Shown piece by piece: positions 45,878-58,700 of a DNA stretch of 64,000 bases. The stretch's first letter is position 1, and each line of letters starts with the position of its first letter. The position numbers and the translations under genes were made by a program. The DNA is from Dichomitus squalens LYAD-421 SS1 (Eukaryota > Basidiomycota > Agaricomycetes > Polyporales > Polyporaceae): positions 12,937 to 76,936 of the forward strand of contig NW_006766885.1 of assembly GCF_000275845.1 (NCBI RefSeq), in the 5' to 3' direction. The notes under the pieces are model-generated. The model was not told where the DNA came from, made no database searches, and worked only from the letters and a program-made list of their open reading frames with translations.

Positions 45878-46748
45878 ATGGCACCATATCTTGAGACAGT
45901 CAAGGTGAGCGTTCAAAGGGACATCCATGATGCGGGGCTGAACTCTTGCAGTCCTTTGCGGACGTTCCGATCACAGACGCTGGCGTCGATACAGTTGCTT
46001 TCCTCGAAGCTGCACAGGGCGTCGTGGGCTTGTTCGGTATGTGCGATCGTGTCACACCCAGAGGTCGATAACACGTATGCACCTCTCCTCTCCTCTAGAC
46101 CTTCTGGGGTCATCTGCCTTCATTCCGGTTCAGAATGACCTAAAGGGCAACATCGCGGTGAGTTCTCCTTCCCGGTTGGACGAAATAGCGCTCAGACGAT
46201 CGTCTCCAGAAAGTCCGTGCTCGGTACGATGCCCACCCCGCCGATTCCTCGACGCTAGAACTGCTTGTGGTGAACGAGAAGGGCGAGAAGAAGCGGACCG
46301 CTACCGAGGGCCTCATGTGGCTCCTCCGCGGGCTCTCTTTCACCTGCAAAGCCCTCCAAGCGGCGCAGGCGAACCCAACCGAGGAGCTCTCAACGGCGTT
46401 TACCAAATCGTACGAGAGCACGCTCAAAAAGTTTCACAACTTCGTCGTAAAGGGCATCTTCTCGGTCAGTCTCCTGATATGGCCTTCACGGGGCTTAATT
46501 CGCGCGGTGGCGATCGTGGGCGTCGTGACTAATTATGACACCGCTTATTCGACGCGCAGGTCGCGATGAAGGCGTGCCCCTATCGTGCCGATTTCTACAC
46601 GAAGCTCGCGGCTGACCCTGCCGGAGGACCTCCAGTTCCTGCCGATAAGCTTAATGAGGAGCTCAACAAATGGCTCGCAGCCCTTGACCACATCGTCAAG
46701 CGCTTGGAAGATTTCTACGAAAAAGGTGGCCATAACAAGGGATTCTGA
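45878..46748 (+). CDS. Glycolipid transfer protein (GLTP / HET-C2 type)
   Basis: Five exons, 45878-45904, 45952-46036, 46099-46157, 46210-46464 and 46560-46748, give 204 aa, the usual GLTP length. The all-helical GLTP fold is recognisable: SFADVPITDAGVDTVAFLEA, FDLLGSSAFIPVQNDLKGNI with the headgroup-binding Asp/Asn, TEGLMWLLRGLSFTCKAL with the stacking Trp, YESTLKKFHNFVVKGIF with the conserved His, and the C-terminal KRLEDFYEKGGHNKGF. GLTPs carry glycosphingolipids between membranes through the cytosol. The first exon encodes only nine residues. HET-C2 in Podospora, a fungal GLTP, takes part in vegetative incompatibility; nothing here shows such a role. Confidence 0.94.
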
Positions 46749-49700
46749 GGTATGACGCACTGCAATCACGAGACACCATACACATGTACAACACGACTCC
46801 ACGGAAATTGCAATGAGGATGTTTTCGTAGCTGTAAGACACCGCGTGAGGCTCTGCGAAGCCACCGAAGCCCGTCGCCAGCCATTACCTTGGCGCCGCCC
46901 ACAGCGTACAAGACTGCGACATGCGATAGTGGCTCGGCAGTACTGTCATCCGCCCCGAGGGCCGCTGAGAAGAGGTTTTAGGTCGAATATCGGGTTATAA
47001 AGTCCAGACAAAGCTCAGTGACGAGACGCCGCGAAAATCCAGATCGGCCTGTCAGAACACTTACAGAAGGTTGAGACGCCGCGGGCGGTGTGCGCTGTGA
47101 TTGGCGGACGACATATAGGACCGTCCCACTCTAGGTGGCAATAGGGCTGAGAGGGGGAGCGAGGTCACCGGCTATGCGAGGACACGAGAACGAAGCTTAC
47201 AGCATCAGGATGAACAAGCAAGGTCTCGACCTACCTATGAACCGGCATACTCACGCCTCAAGACAGCCGACGGGCAGTGACTGTTGTACGGTAGGCAGAG
47301 TCGCTCGCCTGGGAGTGATTGGGACGAATGGATGGCGCTGTCAACTCAGAATAACGTCAGCTCGTCCAATAGGATGCGACCCCAACTGGCTCGCGCCTGG
47401 GCTATGAAAATCGATGGTGCACGCCGTCTGTGCGGCTCGATAGTTTCTCGGCTTCCACGGACGCAACACCGTGAGGGACGTCTCTGATTCCGCATCATGC
47501 TCTGCGGTCTCGGGAACCCTGGAACGAAGGCCATTCATGTCTACCGATGCGTCATCTGGGAACGATACGAAGTGACGGCCCAACATGTCGGTACATGAGA
47601 AAGAGAGAAGTCAAGCAGGCCGACCTTCCATCGAATCGTGATCACTCATGATTCTCTCTCCCTGACAGGACCCTGAAAGAGAGCACCAGTAAGGAGGTCC
47701 GTAGCCCATCATTTCCCAGCAAGTTGCTTCGAAACGGCAATTGCAAGCTCACGGCTTCAATTGGACCCGGTCTATCGTCGCAGCACCTGTTGGTGCTTAA
47801 GCGCGAGCCCGACGGCAGACTGCAGTGACCAGGAGCGCACCCGCAACTGCGTCCTGCACGCCGCTTACCCGCTGTGGTCGCACAGAAGCGCGCCAGGCAC
47901 TTAGAAGCCGCCGGAGGTTGTTCGGAATCTTGAGGCGAGTGAATGACGGGGCCCGGTGGAATGGATGAGAAGACCAAACGGGCGCATGTCATGCACCATT
48001 TGATAGCGAAGACACCTATCGGGTGGAGCATATTCCGATAAGCATGCGAGCCTAACGGAGGGACGCGTATGTTGATCCTTACCAAAAGAGAAACGTACAT
48101 GACTCGGACGTCATGCCGGGCGGTAGGCGCTATGTATAGGTGTGATACTATGATTCCCAGTGGAAGGGTGACAGAGAAAGCACAAGACGCATCAGCTGAG
48201 TCAGGACATGGTAAGTCGATACCCACCTAATTGGGATAGCCTTGACCTCGTTGTCTGTACATGAGGTCCAATGAATCGACTCACCCACCGAGGGCATCAC
48301 CGCAGTCAGGGGTTGGGGAAGATGGGACCCATGATGCGGCGCGGCGCAGGACCTACCAAACCGTTACTTCGTCAACGCGGAGTTTGTGCGTCACTGTGTC
48401 TAGTTTGAAAGTAAGCAAATACGCAAGCGCAGCCATGGTGAACATGACATACCTCGCCACAGGTCCCCTGGTTTATTAGAAGACGGACAACGTTCGGAGC
48501 GGAATTCCAACGAGAGTTAGCCGAGAAGTGGACCCGCATTGTTCCCGCCGAATCCCAGCTTCAGTAGCGCGAGCGTAGGAATCAATAAACCATGCCTAAT
48601 GTGCTGTTGAGCCAGAATGGGCCTACTCGCCCTCAGGAACGGTCTATTGGCGTCTTGACTGCCGATGCTCCGGACACAGGTGGTGAGTGCGATTGAGACT
48701 CATAGTGTGCTGGGGGTCGTCCTAGGGAGCAGATGAGAAAATAGCCCACGATGCTCGCAGCCAATGGCAGCGAATCAGAATATGTTGATGTGATAAGAAC
48801 GGAGAGGGATCCAGGAACTTCCGTCGAGAGAGGAGTCGGACATCTGTCTTCGGATCCAGAACGAAACCCTAGGTCGCGGCCACGGCGATCCATCAGTGAC
48901 CACTGTGCGCATAAGCAGCATGCCAAGTCATCAGTGCCAGCAGGGCGGTGGGAGCACAATTCCGTTGTCATTGGCCTGACCTGTTTCGGTGGTTCACCAG
49001 CCACATTGCAGGGAGCTGTCAGGTATGTACCGCGTTCTATCATTGGGCCTAGGGCAGGACAGCCGAGGAGATGTTCCACAGGGTCTTTGTTCGCATCTAC
49101 GCTTGTGGGACTCAATTGTCGGATCGTCCGCCGACGAATGGAGCCCGCTCTCGAACTGTCGAAAACTGACTTGGGGTTAGAACGCTAAATCGCGACAGAT
49201 AACACATGGGGCGCCCACGTAAAATTGGGGAGCGTTGACTGCGTGAGTTCCTTGTCGCTAGATTATTATGTGTTTCGTTGAGTCATATAACGTGCGGTCG
49301 GCCTCTGTGGAGAGGTTGGCACCAGTGCAGTAGCGCGCATCAGTAGGGACGCTCCACAGATTATGAGCGCCGTACCTCTCCGGCAATGCGTCGAGGAAAC
49401 CTTGTCGATCGAGGGTGCTGGCACTCAATGGCGTTACCCACGCAATGCCGCAGACATAGTCCTCACTGCAGCCTCCCTGAACGAGCGCCGGACGTGCAAG
49501 GTGACCATACGGTTTCCAGGCCATGTGATACAAAAAGCAACGTCAGCCTAGAAGTTCGACGATATAGAAGGAGGTGACGTACACGCGTATCGAGCACAGG
49601 TCGACTGGCAGTTCGTTGGAATGAACTTAGATGTATACGATGGGCGTCGAGCGTCCGATCGTCACCTCCGGATGCTTGTGCTAAAGCTCCCCGGTAGAGG

Positions 49701-51637
49701 GAATGTCTGAATGGAGTATAAGGGAGACGGCCATCGCGTGGGTACACGATGATGTCGGAGCTGCTTGATCAGCTGAAGAAGCTTGCCGCCGTATACGACG
49801 GGTGCAAAGCAGCGGGGTGAGGTATACGCCTGGGTGCTAGCCTCTTACGGACTGTCCTTCTGACTTATCAGCCGCGAATGCTACACTATCGACCCATTCG
49901 CAGCTAGAAGTGTCGGAGCCGTAAGTCCACATTCCAAGAACCATGCAACTGAAGGCCAACCATGCCAGAGTTGGTATGCAGTCTGAACCTTAAGGGGCGA
50001 GTACGTAGACTTCGTGCTATCCTCGTCGAGGACCGTGCAGAGGCTGTTGCACAACTAGACCTAGCGGTAGAACCATAATCCGCGTACAAGGGTCAGCGCT
50101 CAGCCGTGATCCAGTCAGCTAGACGCTGAACTCTTAGGAACCACCCAACTTGCTGAAAAGTCTCCTGAACGAACATCGCACCTAGGAAGGAACATCAAGA
50201 GACCTGTGGATTTGTGGTCCGCATTCTGAGACCGACGAGGAGATACACTCTGAGACCTAGTACAAGAGATCACGATCATGACAGATTCAGATATCCTGCG
50301 AGATAGACACGATGTGCTTCCAGAAGCAAGCCGCAGTGTGCGATATCATTGTTTCTGGATTTCCTCGGGGTTCGAATATGGCTCGGGATCCCATGACATA
50401 TCTGTGCTTGTGAAACAAAGGAGCACTGCAGTTGGTCAGAAGATCAGATAATAGAGCTATATGTGTTCCTTACCAGATGGGGACAGAAGTGGGTTTGAGA
50501 AGGAGACATACGTCACGACATATATATGTCCACGCTGGACGTCTAGTGGCACGAGCTTTGTACGACCTGTCACAGATCTGGCCTTTCTTAGCGGGCTCCA
50601 GGACGGCAGACGTGGGCAAGCCAATTTGATGTGAAATTATATCTGCCACCTGTCACTCCCGCCAGCCCCTGAAGACTAGGTCGACTTCCAAACCGTGTAT
50701 GGATAGATGAGTGTGATATGGAAGGTGCGCAGAGAGGATCGTACATGAAGGAGAGTGCCAGATCAAAGCTTCGCGGGAACGACTCCTTACTATTTGTGTT
50801 ATAGCAGACTCGCGTTGCCACTATCATAGGCGCCAAAGGGGCTTGGGCAAGCCATTGTCGCATGGGAAGCCAACGGGCGAGGGTGCTGCTCCTGGCCTAT
50901 AGAGTGCATGTCAGGGTTTGCACATCCTCGAAGATAATCGTGTGCCGAAGCCCGCGCTTGACGACAGAGCGACTCGTGCCAGAGACGCGCGCGGGAGAGC
51001 CTCGCGTCAACGCGGGCTCCCGGCCAGACAACCTTGTTGTTAACGTTTCCATCGTCCGTCCGTCACGCAGCAGCCGCTCAATGTTCTCAAGGCAAGCAGG
51101 TCACATTCCAGAACAGCGGATCTCGGTACGTTCTCGCGCCAGAACGGTAGATGAACGGGTTTCATGTCAGCAAAGATCTAGAACGATTCACGAGCGCAAC
51201 GCTCACGTCGATGCCAATGGCAGAGCTGACGCTGGTATGGCCCTCAGTGGAGGTCTGCCGAATGGAACGGGGAGATAAATGAATGATCGCTCATGGTGCA
51301 ATCTGGCAGCGCTGGAATCTGGGAGCTAAACGTGTCATTCCAGGTGTCCTACTGCCACGGCCGCGCAAGAACCGCAGGTTCGCGTGGCTGTTTAGGTTCA
51401 GCAGCGATTGGCCGTGCCTATCGTCAGCTGTTGCGCGCGTCTGGCCTGCACGCAGGTTGATCTCTGCTTCCGATCTTGTACGGCGAGAGCCCTTCCTTCC
51501 TGGTCGTTGCCCGTGTAGCTCCCCCGGGTTAGAACTTCCTTCCCGAACTCTATCAGCCCTGCAGCGCCCTATGAGCCTCATTCTCGAGACTTAGTCTTTG
51601 CCGACACCATGTGCTGCTTCCCCGGACCTGCTCGTTC
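46749..51637. other. Gene-poor region upstream of WOPR copy 3
   Basis: Nearly 5 kb without a gene I can defend. Base composition is closer to even than in the GC-rich region at 5.4-9.9 kb. Frames of 100-194 codons occur on both strands with no family resemblance and no convincing splice joins. No terminal repeats, long direct repeats or tRNA were seen. It may be old decayed mobile-element sequence plus the regulatory region of the WOPR gene. Confidence 0.5.
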
Positions 51638-51644
51638 TTAAATA
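51638..51644 (+). promoter_or_regulatory. TATA-like box of WOPR copy 3
   Basis: TTAAATA lies 76 bp before the start codon at 51714 and is followed by a pyrimidine-rich leader, the same layout as upstream of WOPR copy 2. Confidence 0.5.
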
Positions 51645-51713
51645 CCCGCCTGGCCGGCCTTACATCCCTCACTTCCCCATCCACCTCTTCTGCTCCCCAT
51701 CCCCTCTTCTGTC

Positions 51714-52700
51714 ATGTCTCCTAGACAGCAGCCCACTATCACTAACATGCGCATCCGCTCCGTCCGTGATGCCGAGATCATCCTCCATGCCGTGGCATGC
51801 AAGTACCTACCGATGGTGATGCACCGTCTCGCCGATGAGGAACGTCTTGCTCTGCGACCAGGTTGCATCTATGTTTGGGAAGAGCGTAGCTCCAACCCCC
51901 TAGAAGCCACCGGTCAAGAGATTCAGAGATTTACCGAGGGCCGTAGTTGGGGTCCTTCTAGGGCTCGCGACGTAAGTGCACTCTAGTGGCCGTGTCCGCT
52001 TTTTGTCCATTGACGTTCCTCAGAACTTTCTTATCTACTACGAGAAAGATAGTCCGACCCGGTCTTCAATTCTCCATCGAAACAACGTCAGAACGTAAGT
52101 TCGTCATCGATCTTGCCACCATGTACTCTACACTGCAACTTACGCATCGCTCTTGCAGTGAACCTCAACTCATCAAGCAGACATATTCCGTCTTCATCGA
52201 CTATCCTCGGAATGCGCGAAAGTGGCACCTCAGTATGTGACATCGCGTCCGCCTTTCCGCAATGAAATTGACATGCTTGCGCGCAAGATGCCTATTATAC
52301 ACAAGAATCGCTCGAGTCGCTCCAAACCGTCGACGACATCCCTATCCTGCGGGCGATAGAAGTGCCCCGTAATCGTTACGTCTGTGCGCGGAACAACGGC
52401 GCGCGACGGAACGTACGTCAAGGCATTACGGAGCCTATCCTACCGCCGCTCACTTACGACGGCTCGTCATCTTCCTCATCGTCGTTGAGCCCCGAGGCTC
52501 TGGCGTACCACTCGATTCCCATCACCCCTCCACATTCGCCGTCGCCAAATCACATCCCTCCTGCTGTACCCCTTCCTCCTGGCTATGTGCTATCCGACCG
52601 TCGCCTTGCGCCTTTGGAGTATCTTCAAAACATTTCACCGAAAGCTCGTGATCCCATCGACGATGAGGCGCTCCGCCAATTCCAGGCTATAACTATCTGA
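51714..52700 (+). CDS. WOPR-domain (Gti1/Pac2 family) transcription factor, copy 3
   Basis: Exons 51714-51971, 52024-52094, 52159-52232 and 52288-52700 give 271 aa, the shortest copy. The first half-domain reads TITNMRIRSVRDAEIILHAV, CIYVWEERS and QRFTEGRSWGPSRARD; the second reads LIKQTYSVFIDYPRN, RKWHLN and AYYTQESLESLQTVDDIPIL. A short Ser/Pro-rich tail ends in DDEALRQFQAITI, matching the end of copy 1 (DDDILQKFDCEIV). The last intron uses an AAG acceptor (52285-52287), chosen because only it gives the N-A-Y-Y motif shared with the other copies. It is closer to copy 1 than to copy 2 in sequence and length. Its two neighbours are long gene-free stretches. Confidence 0.9.
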
Positions 52701-55700
52701 ATGGTTTTCGTAATGACACTCGTGATCCCTCGTCCTTGGAGGACTCTGTATCTCACACAACATGCACATTTCTCATCCCTTTGCTTTCCATCAGCCTTTC
52801 CCTCTTGTATGAACAGTTACTCACGCCTCTCTCGGATCCGAGTATACCTCTCCACATAGATATTCGTAATATCTCGCGCGGACGATGCCTTGGCCGGCTA
52901 TCCTCAGTGTACGTGTATCAGCTTTCTGGAAGCATGGTGTGTCTTGTTATGTATGCCATCAGATATGCTATCGAACGTGTATGACCTCGCTAATGTAACT
53001 GATTGTCGGCGGTCAGAGCGGTCAGCTGCAAGAGGTAACTTGAAGGACGAAGGTAAAATTGGCTCTAAGCGACAAGCTTCCCAGGTGCAATGCCTAGAGC
53101 AAACAGCAGTGCGCCTTCCTTAACGAGAGTGAGAGCCAGATAGGCATACCAAACGCCGCACTGGCCGCGAGACTAAACCCTCAGACCTACTTCCCACTGC
53201 AAACATGGTGCGATCCGGGCGTCGCGACAGCAATGCAGCTCAGCTCTAACGGGTGTCCTTGCAGGCCGGCCGGGTACGACGAGGCCCAGATAAACGGCAG
53301 CCGACGGACACAGATGCGAACGCCAGCGCGAGCGCGAAGCCCCCAGTGCACTCCAACACGTCTGTGCCCTGCACTTTTTACCTGATTGGCAAGTGCGACA
53401 GCGCAGCGTGGGTACTACGCGCTCCCGCAGCCTGCGTGCGAGGAAACCAGGCGATGGAGGTACGAAGGGAACTTCGACGTGTGCTCGCAGCCCGACAAGG
53501 ATAGGAAGCACAGAGCTAGCACGGTTCTGGTGGGAAATGAGCGTTCGGCATGACGCACCGTGACGGTGCGTCGGGCCACCTTTGATTAGGAGTCCGGATC
53601 CTGAGATAGGCTACAAGCAGCAAACCACGGACGGGCACGCGGGATGCGAACGCAGGAGGTCTGCCCATGGGAAGGTGAACTAATTGTTGCCAAGACGAGC
53701 GCTCGCTTCTGGCATTCGCATCAGCGCACGCCAGTGTAGGGTCCTGGGCACGTCTTCATGCACTCAGCCAAAGCATGCGTCCCAGAATGCCCCATACGGT
53801 AAGGCGACTACCGGCACACAGAGATTGTGCTCTTCTGCACATGGGCCCATGGCATCACGTCTGCGCGGGCACATCACCAGCCCCTGCGTAAGTGGAGTTG
53901 TCAGAAGTTAGTGCGGACATAGCATACGAGTGTCCATCGCGGCTCATGGCAGGTGAAAGATCACGTTCCTGTCTGGTATTCCGGAGATTTACCACGCCTC
54001 TACCAACGGCTCCTGGCATCGCGAGGAGACGAAGAGTGAAGCATGATCCATCAATATCCACCTTTGGATCAAAGTGCGCTGGCACGGTGTGGCAGAAGCT
54101 CAGAGGCATTTCAGTCTTCACAGGCAATGAGAGAAATCCGGACGGCGATTGGAACCGCACTGTAGACAGCTGCATGGCAAACGGCTGGAAAGCGAGTGCT
54201 CCTGGTCCTGGTCCTCTCGTGTGGGAAGCGGGAAGCTCTGTAGAAATGGGGTCCTCTCGGCATGGAAGCCAGGGCAGAATCAGTGGCACAACTCTAAATC
54301 CTCGATGAATGACGAGCAATCCTGATCGTGATCGCGAGTGGCGCCGCGAGAAAGCACTCTGATTACAATACTCGCGACAGAGGAAAGGTTGAAGAAAGTG
54401 ACTGCATATCCTGAACAGAACCCGGAACCGTGAGTGGCTGTATCACAAGCCTTCGCAGGGAAAGACGTCACGCACGCGCTTTAGGACAACAGGTAGTGTG
54501 CCAGCTGACGAACTGCACAAAGGTTCCTTCTTCAGTGTCGACTTTACCTGACGAAAGATATCGAAGTTCGCAGTTCTGTGACAAGATGAGAAAGCCTCGG
54601 ACGGCTGCAAACCAGCACCCAATCGAAGAGTCTATACCGAGAAGACTTCTTGTGTGTGGAGAGTCGCTCCGTATGTCGGTACCTAAATGGGGATTGTGCG
54701 CCTGTAAGAACACTCTTAGAGATGTCCCACTTGAGGGCCATGCCACGGTCCCGGCTGACAAGCACATCGCGATATCAACTGAGCCGCCGGCGGAAATGGT
54801 GTGTTGTATGTGATCCCATATCCATTCTTGTCGTATATGCCGTTTTGCGAAGCTCGTGCGAATAACATGAGGGACGAGAGTCGAAGTTGCCAGCATTACA
54901 CACTAGTACTGAATAGCGGATGGGACCCGGGCCCTTCCACCTCGATCCACTCTATTGTCGGTCCTGACGTGCCCGAAGGGAAGAGATGAGCGTTGCAACG
55001 GTAAGCGTTCAGATGCTCGAAGTGCACGAGTTTGCAATCGCTAGCCACGACGAAGACGGTTACCCGCGGCGCTCGATCGACTCAAACAAGCGCTACGACC
55101 ACCGCCTTCTCGGGTTATTCAAACTTCCGATCGATGAGTCCTGATATCGTATACATACACAACTTTTATCAGCATGCGGCCAGTAAAGTCTGTTGAAGCC
55201 CACGCGGGCTACAATTATGTCACAGATAAGTGAAAGAGGACGTGACCTTGTTGAAACGACCAGATGATCGATCCATCGGCATGGACTTGCTGTCCTCAGT
55301 CGATCGACACTTTGCTCTAATTGTCCATCGCGGACCATGAGGACACCATCTATTTGGCACTGTTGAGATTAGGGTCCACAACCGCCGGCGCGAGCAGGGG
55401 ATCGAGAACGCACGGCCCGACGCCGAGGCTGGCGACCCTGCGCGTTGTGTCGGAACCGCCGAAGCATAGCCAAACCACGATCAGTATTCTCGCTCACCCC
55501 TGTTCTGCTCAAGGGCTGCAAGCTATGTACGATCTGACGTGAAAACATGTCGTTATAGCTTCCATGTTGCGCCCAACGTCACTGCCCAGACCGGCTAGGT
55601 GCTGTAGATAAACCTGGGCCCTGGTCGGCCTGAATGCGCCCCACGCCCCAGTCGACCCTTGAGCCGCTCGCGCGCCGGAGCACGGTTCGCGATCGCCTTC

Positions 55701-58700
55701 TACAATCTGGGAATGTTCGAATTGACTTATCCGTATGGGGGATAGGAAAACCTGCACCTATTTGTAGGGCGAGCGTGGGCGGTTGCTATGAATTAGGGTC
55801 GCCCTAGACCACGCCCCTCACAGCTTCGCCCGCGCGATAGTCGAGAACATCACGAGTTATAGTTTTAAGATTAGCTCCGAGAACGCCGGCGCGTGCAGTT
55901 TCCTCAGGAGCCCGCTATTTGTTCGATAGAAGCTGATAGGCGAACTGGCAGCCAGCAGGAATCGACCTGACGGGCGCCGCTAACTTCTACCTTCACGTGC
56001 CGGGATGTTGTGCGCAGCGCGTCAATTGTAGAATTGTGGGCGCCGAACGCTTGCATCGACGGTGACGGCTCTTCTGGTGATCTAGCTCTAGGCCATGGCA
56101 CGGATAGTGAGCGCGAGAGAGTGTGACAGCCTGGACTTACCTGCAATATACCTCTACACGTTGGTCTGCCGCACTCAAAAATACATCAAGGTTGAAACCC
56201 CGTACTCAGTTTGGTGCACGCGTAAGGCAAACGTACACTTGACGTGAGGGCATCCATCCACGAATAGGCGTATCTTTTCCGGAAGGGCGAGATCTCGAGA
56301 TATCAAGACACCTTCCGCATCCGCGCGCAGGCCGCCACCAGGTGAAGACGTCGTTCCTGACGCCCATGGATCGGGGGCACTTGTTGGTGGGCATGCGTCT
56401 CGATATGGTGCGAACTGGAAACCGGGATTGGAGTGTTACTCCGCCCTAGAAGCCACCTTTCGAGAAAGTAGCTATTGGATACGAAGAACACCCCTCATGA
56501 CCTGTTCGTAGAATGTTCCTTCCCTCAGCGTGTTGATAGATGAATATTATTTATGTTACTCACACAGTTTTGTGGTTCAGTATGCGAGCCCAAATGCGAT
56601 AAGAACCGTGAGGAACGTACGATATGATGCGGTGACACGAATAGTGAGAACCTGGCACCTTGCAAAGGTCCCGAAACTGCACGCCGATGGAGCCGTCCAC
56701 ATTCGTCGGCTCGATTAGTCCGCGCTTGCTGAGAAGAGGATGCATATGGAAAGCCCACCGCCCACTGCATCCCGCGACCAGCATGGCTAGCATTGGCTGA
56801 AGGATGGAACGGTAGCAAGGCGTGCGTCCAGAAACGAGGCGCAAAGAAGGTGATCGAGGGCGAGAATCGCGCTTCCTCGAGCCGCTATATTTGACCAATA
56901 GGCCCTGTCCGTCGGGGCGAAACTGCAGCCAGAAACGTATCGCATGATAAATGTCGGTACTGAGGGCCACCAGTTGAACATTGACGACCAACAGCACTTA
57001 TGGATGTGCCAGAACACATGGCATAACGAAAAGGAGTCACTGCCTTCTGTGAAGTTTCGAGTTAGTCTCATGGGTACAAGCTGGAGGGCGACACGCACGA
57101 AATGTGTCATCTCGCCGGTCTGGTGCACTTCTCCTCGCGGTATATAGCTTCGTTTCGTATCGAAGACCCGGATATTCCGGAAGATCACTGAAAGGAGTGC
57201 TTGACATATTAGGTTACATTGGAAATCAGGGATTAGTAGATACTCGGCAAACTATGCTTAGCCCACCCTCGAAGTTACTTCCGGCCCCAGCGTTACGGCA
57301 GATTGCCCCGATGAGTCACCAGATGCTGGTATAAAGGAGCCGTTACCCTTGCTTGCGCGCAGCGAGGACAATAGAATATATTCGGGAAAGCGGCCGCCAT
57401 TTGGCAGGAGACGTGAAGAAGGTCTGGGGTGCAGATTGTATGAGTTAGAGTTTGCACCGAGTGGGCGTCACGTTGGAGAAGGCCTGGCTGGGATTGACCG
57501 TGTGCGCGGCTCGTGAACACCGAGGTCCTCTTTCTCCCCACCGCCATGCGCGACCCCCCACTGCCCACGAAGGCCTACGGACGCCCCTCATCGTGTTCGC
57601 CGAGTTGTGGCGGCCTTCTATGCAGCTCTCCCAGCCCAGAGTACCACCCTTGTTCCTAGTTCGTGGGGTTGGTCGCCGCGGACTCTCTCATCCCCACTTG
57701 TCCTAACGAGAGATCGCTCTTCTTCGTCCTTCTGGGCCACACAGGCATGCAGTCACATGCATGCATTATGGTGCAGATCGGACCTCCCCGGTTCTCGCTA
57801 CGGGCCAGAAGGACAGGATCGAAGGTCGGGGTACGGGTCGTCGGGGAGGATTACCCGCATGCGCGCGGCGAGAGCGGTCGATGGACGCCATCGTTGGCCC
57901 GAGACCCCAGGATTCGCGAGGGTCTGCAGCCTGTCGGCCAGTTTACCATCATGCGGCGTCGAACAACAGGCAAGGCGAACTTTAAAATGCTCGAACGACG
58001 GAAGGTTCCAGCGGAGAAGAGGGCTCGATGCCGTTCTGGGCAGGCCGCAAGGCACTTCCCGTTCACTGTCCTGGCGGCTCATGCGTTGAGCGAGGACAGA
58101 GCATACTTTCCCCCCTCTTCGTCTCACGGCCCCTCTCTATGCCATCCTGTGTCGCGCCAGCCAGCATGTCGATGCTCGCGCTCGACTGGAGAACAGGGTT
58201 TCTTTCAAACGACCTACCGCAGTCAAGCAAGCGACGTCGACGAGCTCCCCCACGAATGGATGCCGTCGGATTTGCACGGTGCCAGCTTGTCATCCGCTCC
58301 GCCTCAAGATCGGCGATGATGATGGCAAACTGCTAGACAGCGTACGTCTGCATGCCCCCAGTCACCTGACGAAGGACAATACACACTGCTGAAGAGTCGC
58401 ACGTACAGCTTGTTTCCACAGAGTCACTATTGGGGCGCGACAAAGCACATTCGCCTGCTCCGCATCGCCTCTGGTATGAGTGGTAGCTGGACAGCGGGCG
58501 TTGGTAGGTAAGTATGCGCTTCACTAGATGTCATTACGTACTCTCATGTTGCAAGTCTCCAGGCAGGCCGTGGCCAGACTTGATGTCGTCGTAGAGACAG
58601 TTCGCACGAGCAGACTGGTCGAGAGGAGTCAAACAAGACACATCCGCTGTGGCCGACGGGAGAGCGGAGAATGAAACTATCTCCGCAGGGCGACACAAGT

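Noticed and set aside
47642..48226. 194-codon minus-strand ORF in the gene-poor region
   Set aside because: No family resemblance and mixed composition; no splice pattern or neighbouring exon supports it.
57663..58319. 218-codon plus-strand ORF
   Set aside because: A second long frame overlaps it in another register and neither resembles a protein family.
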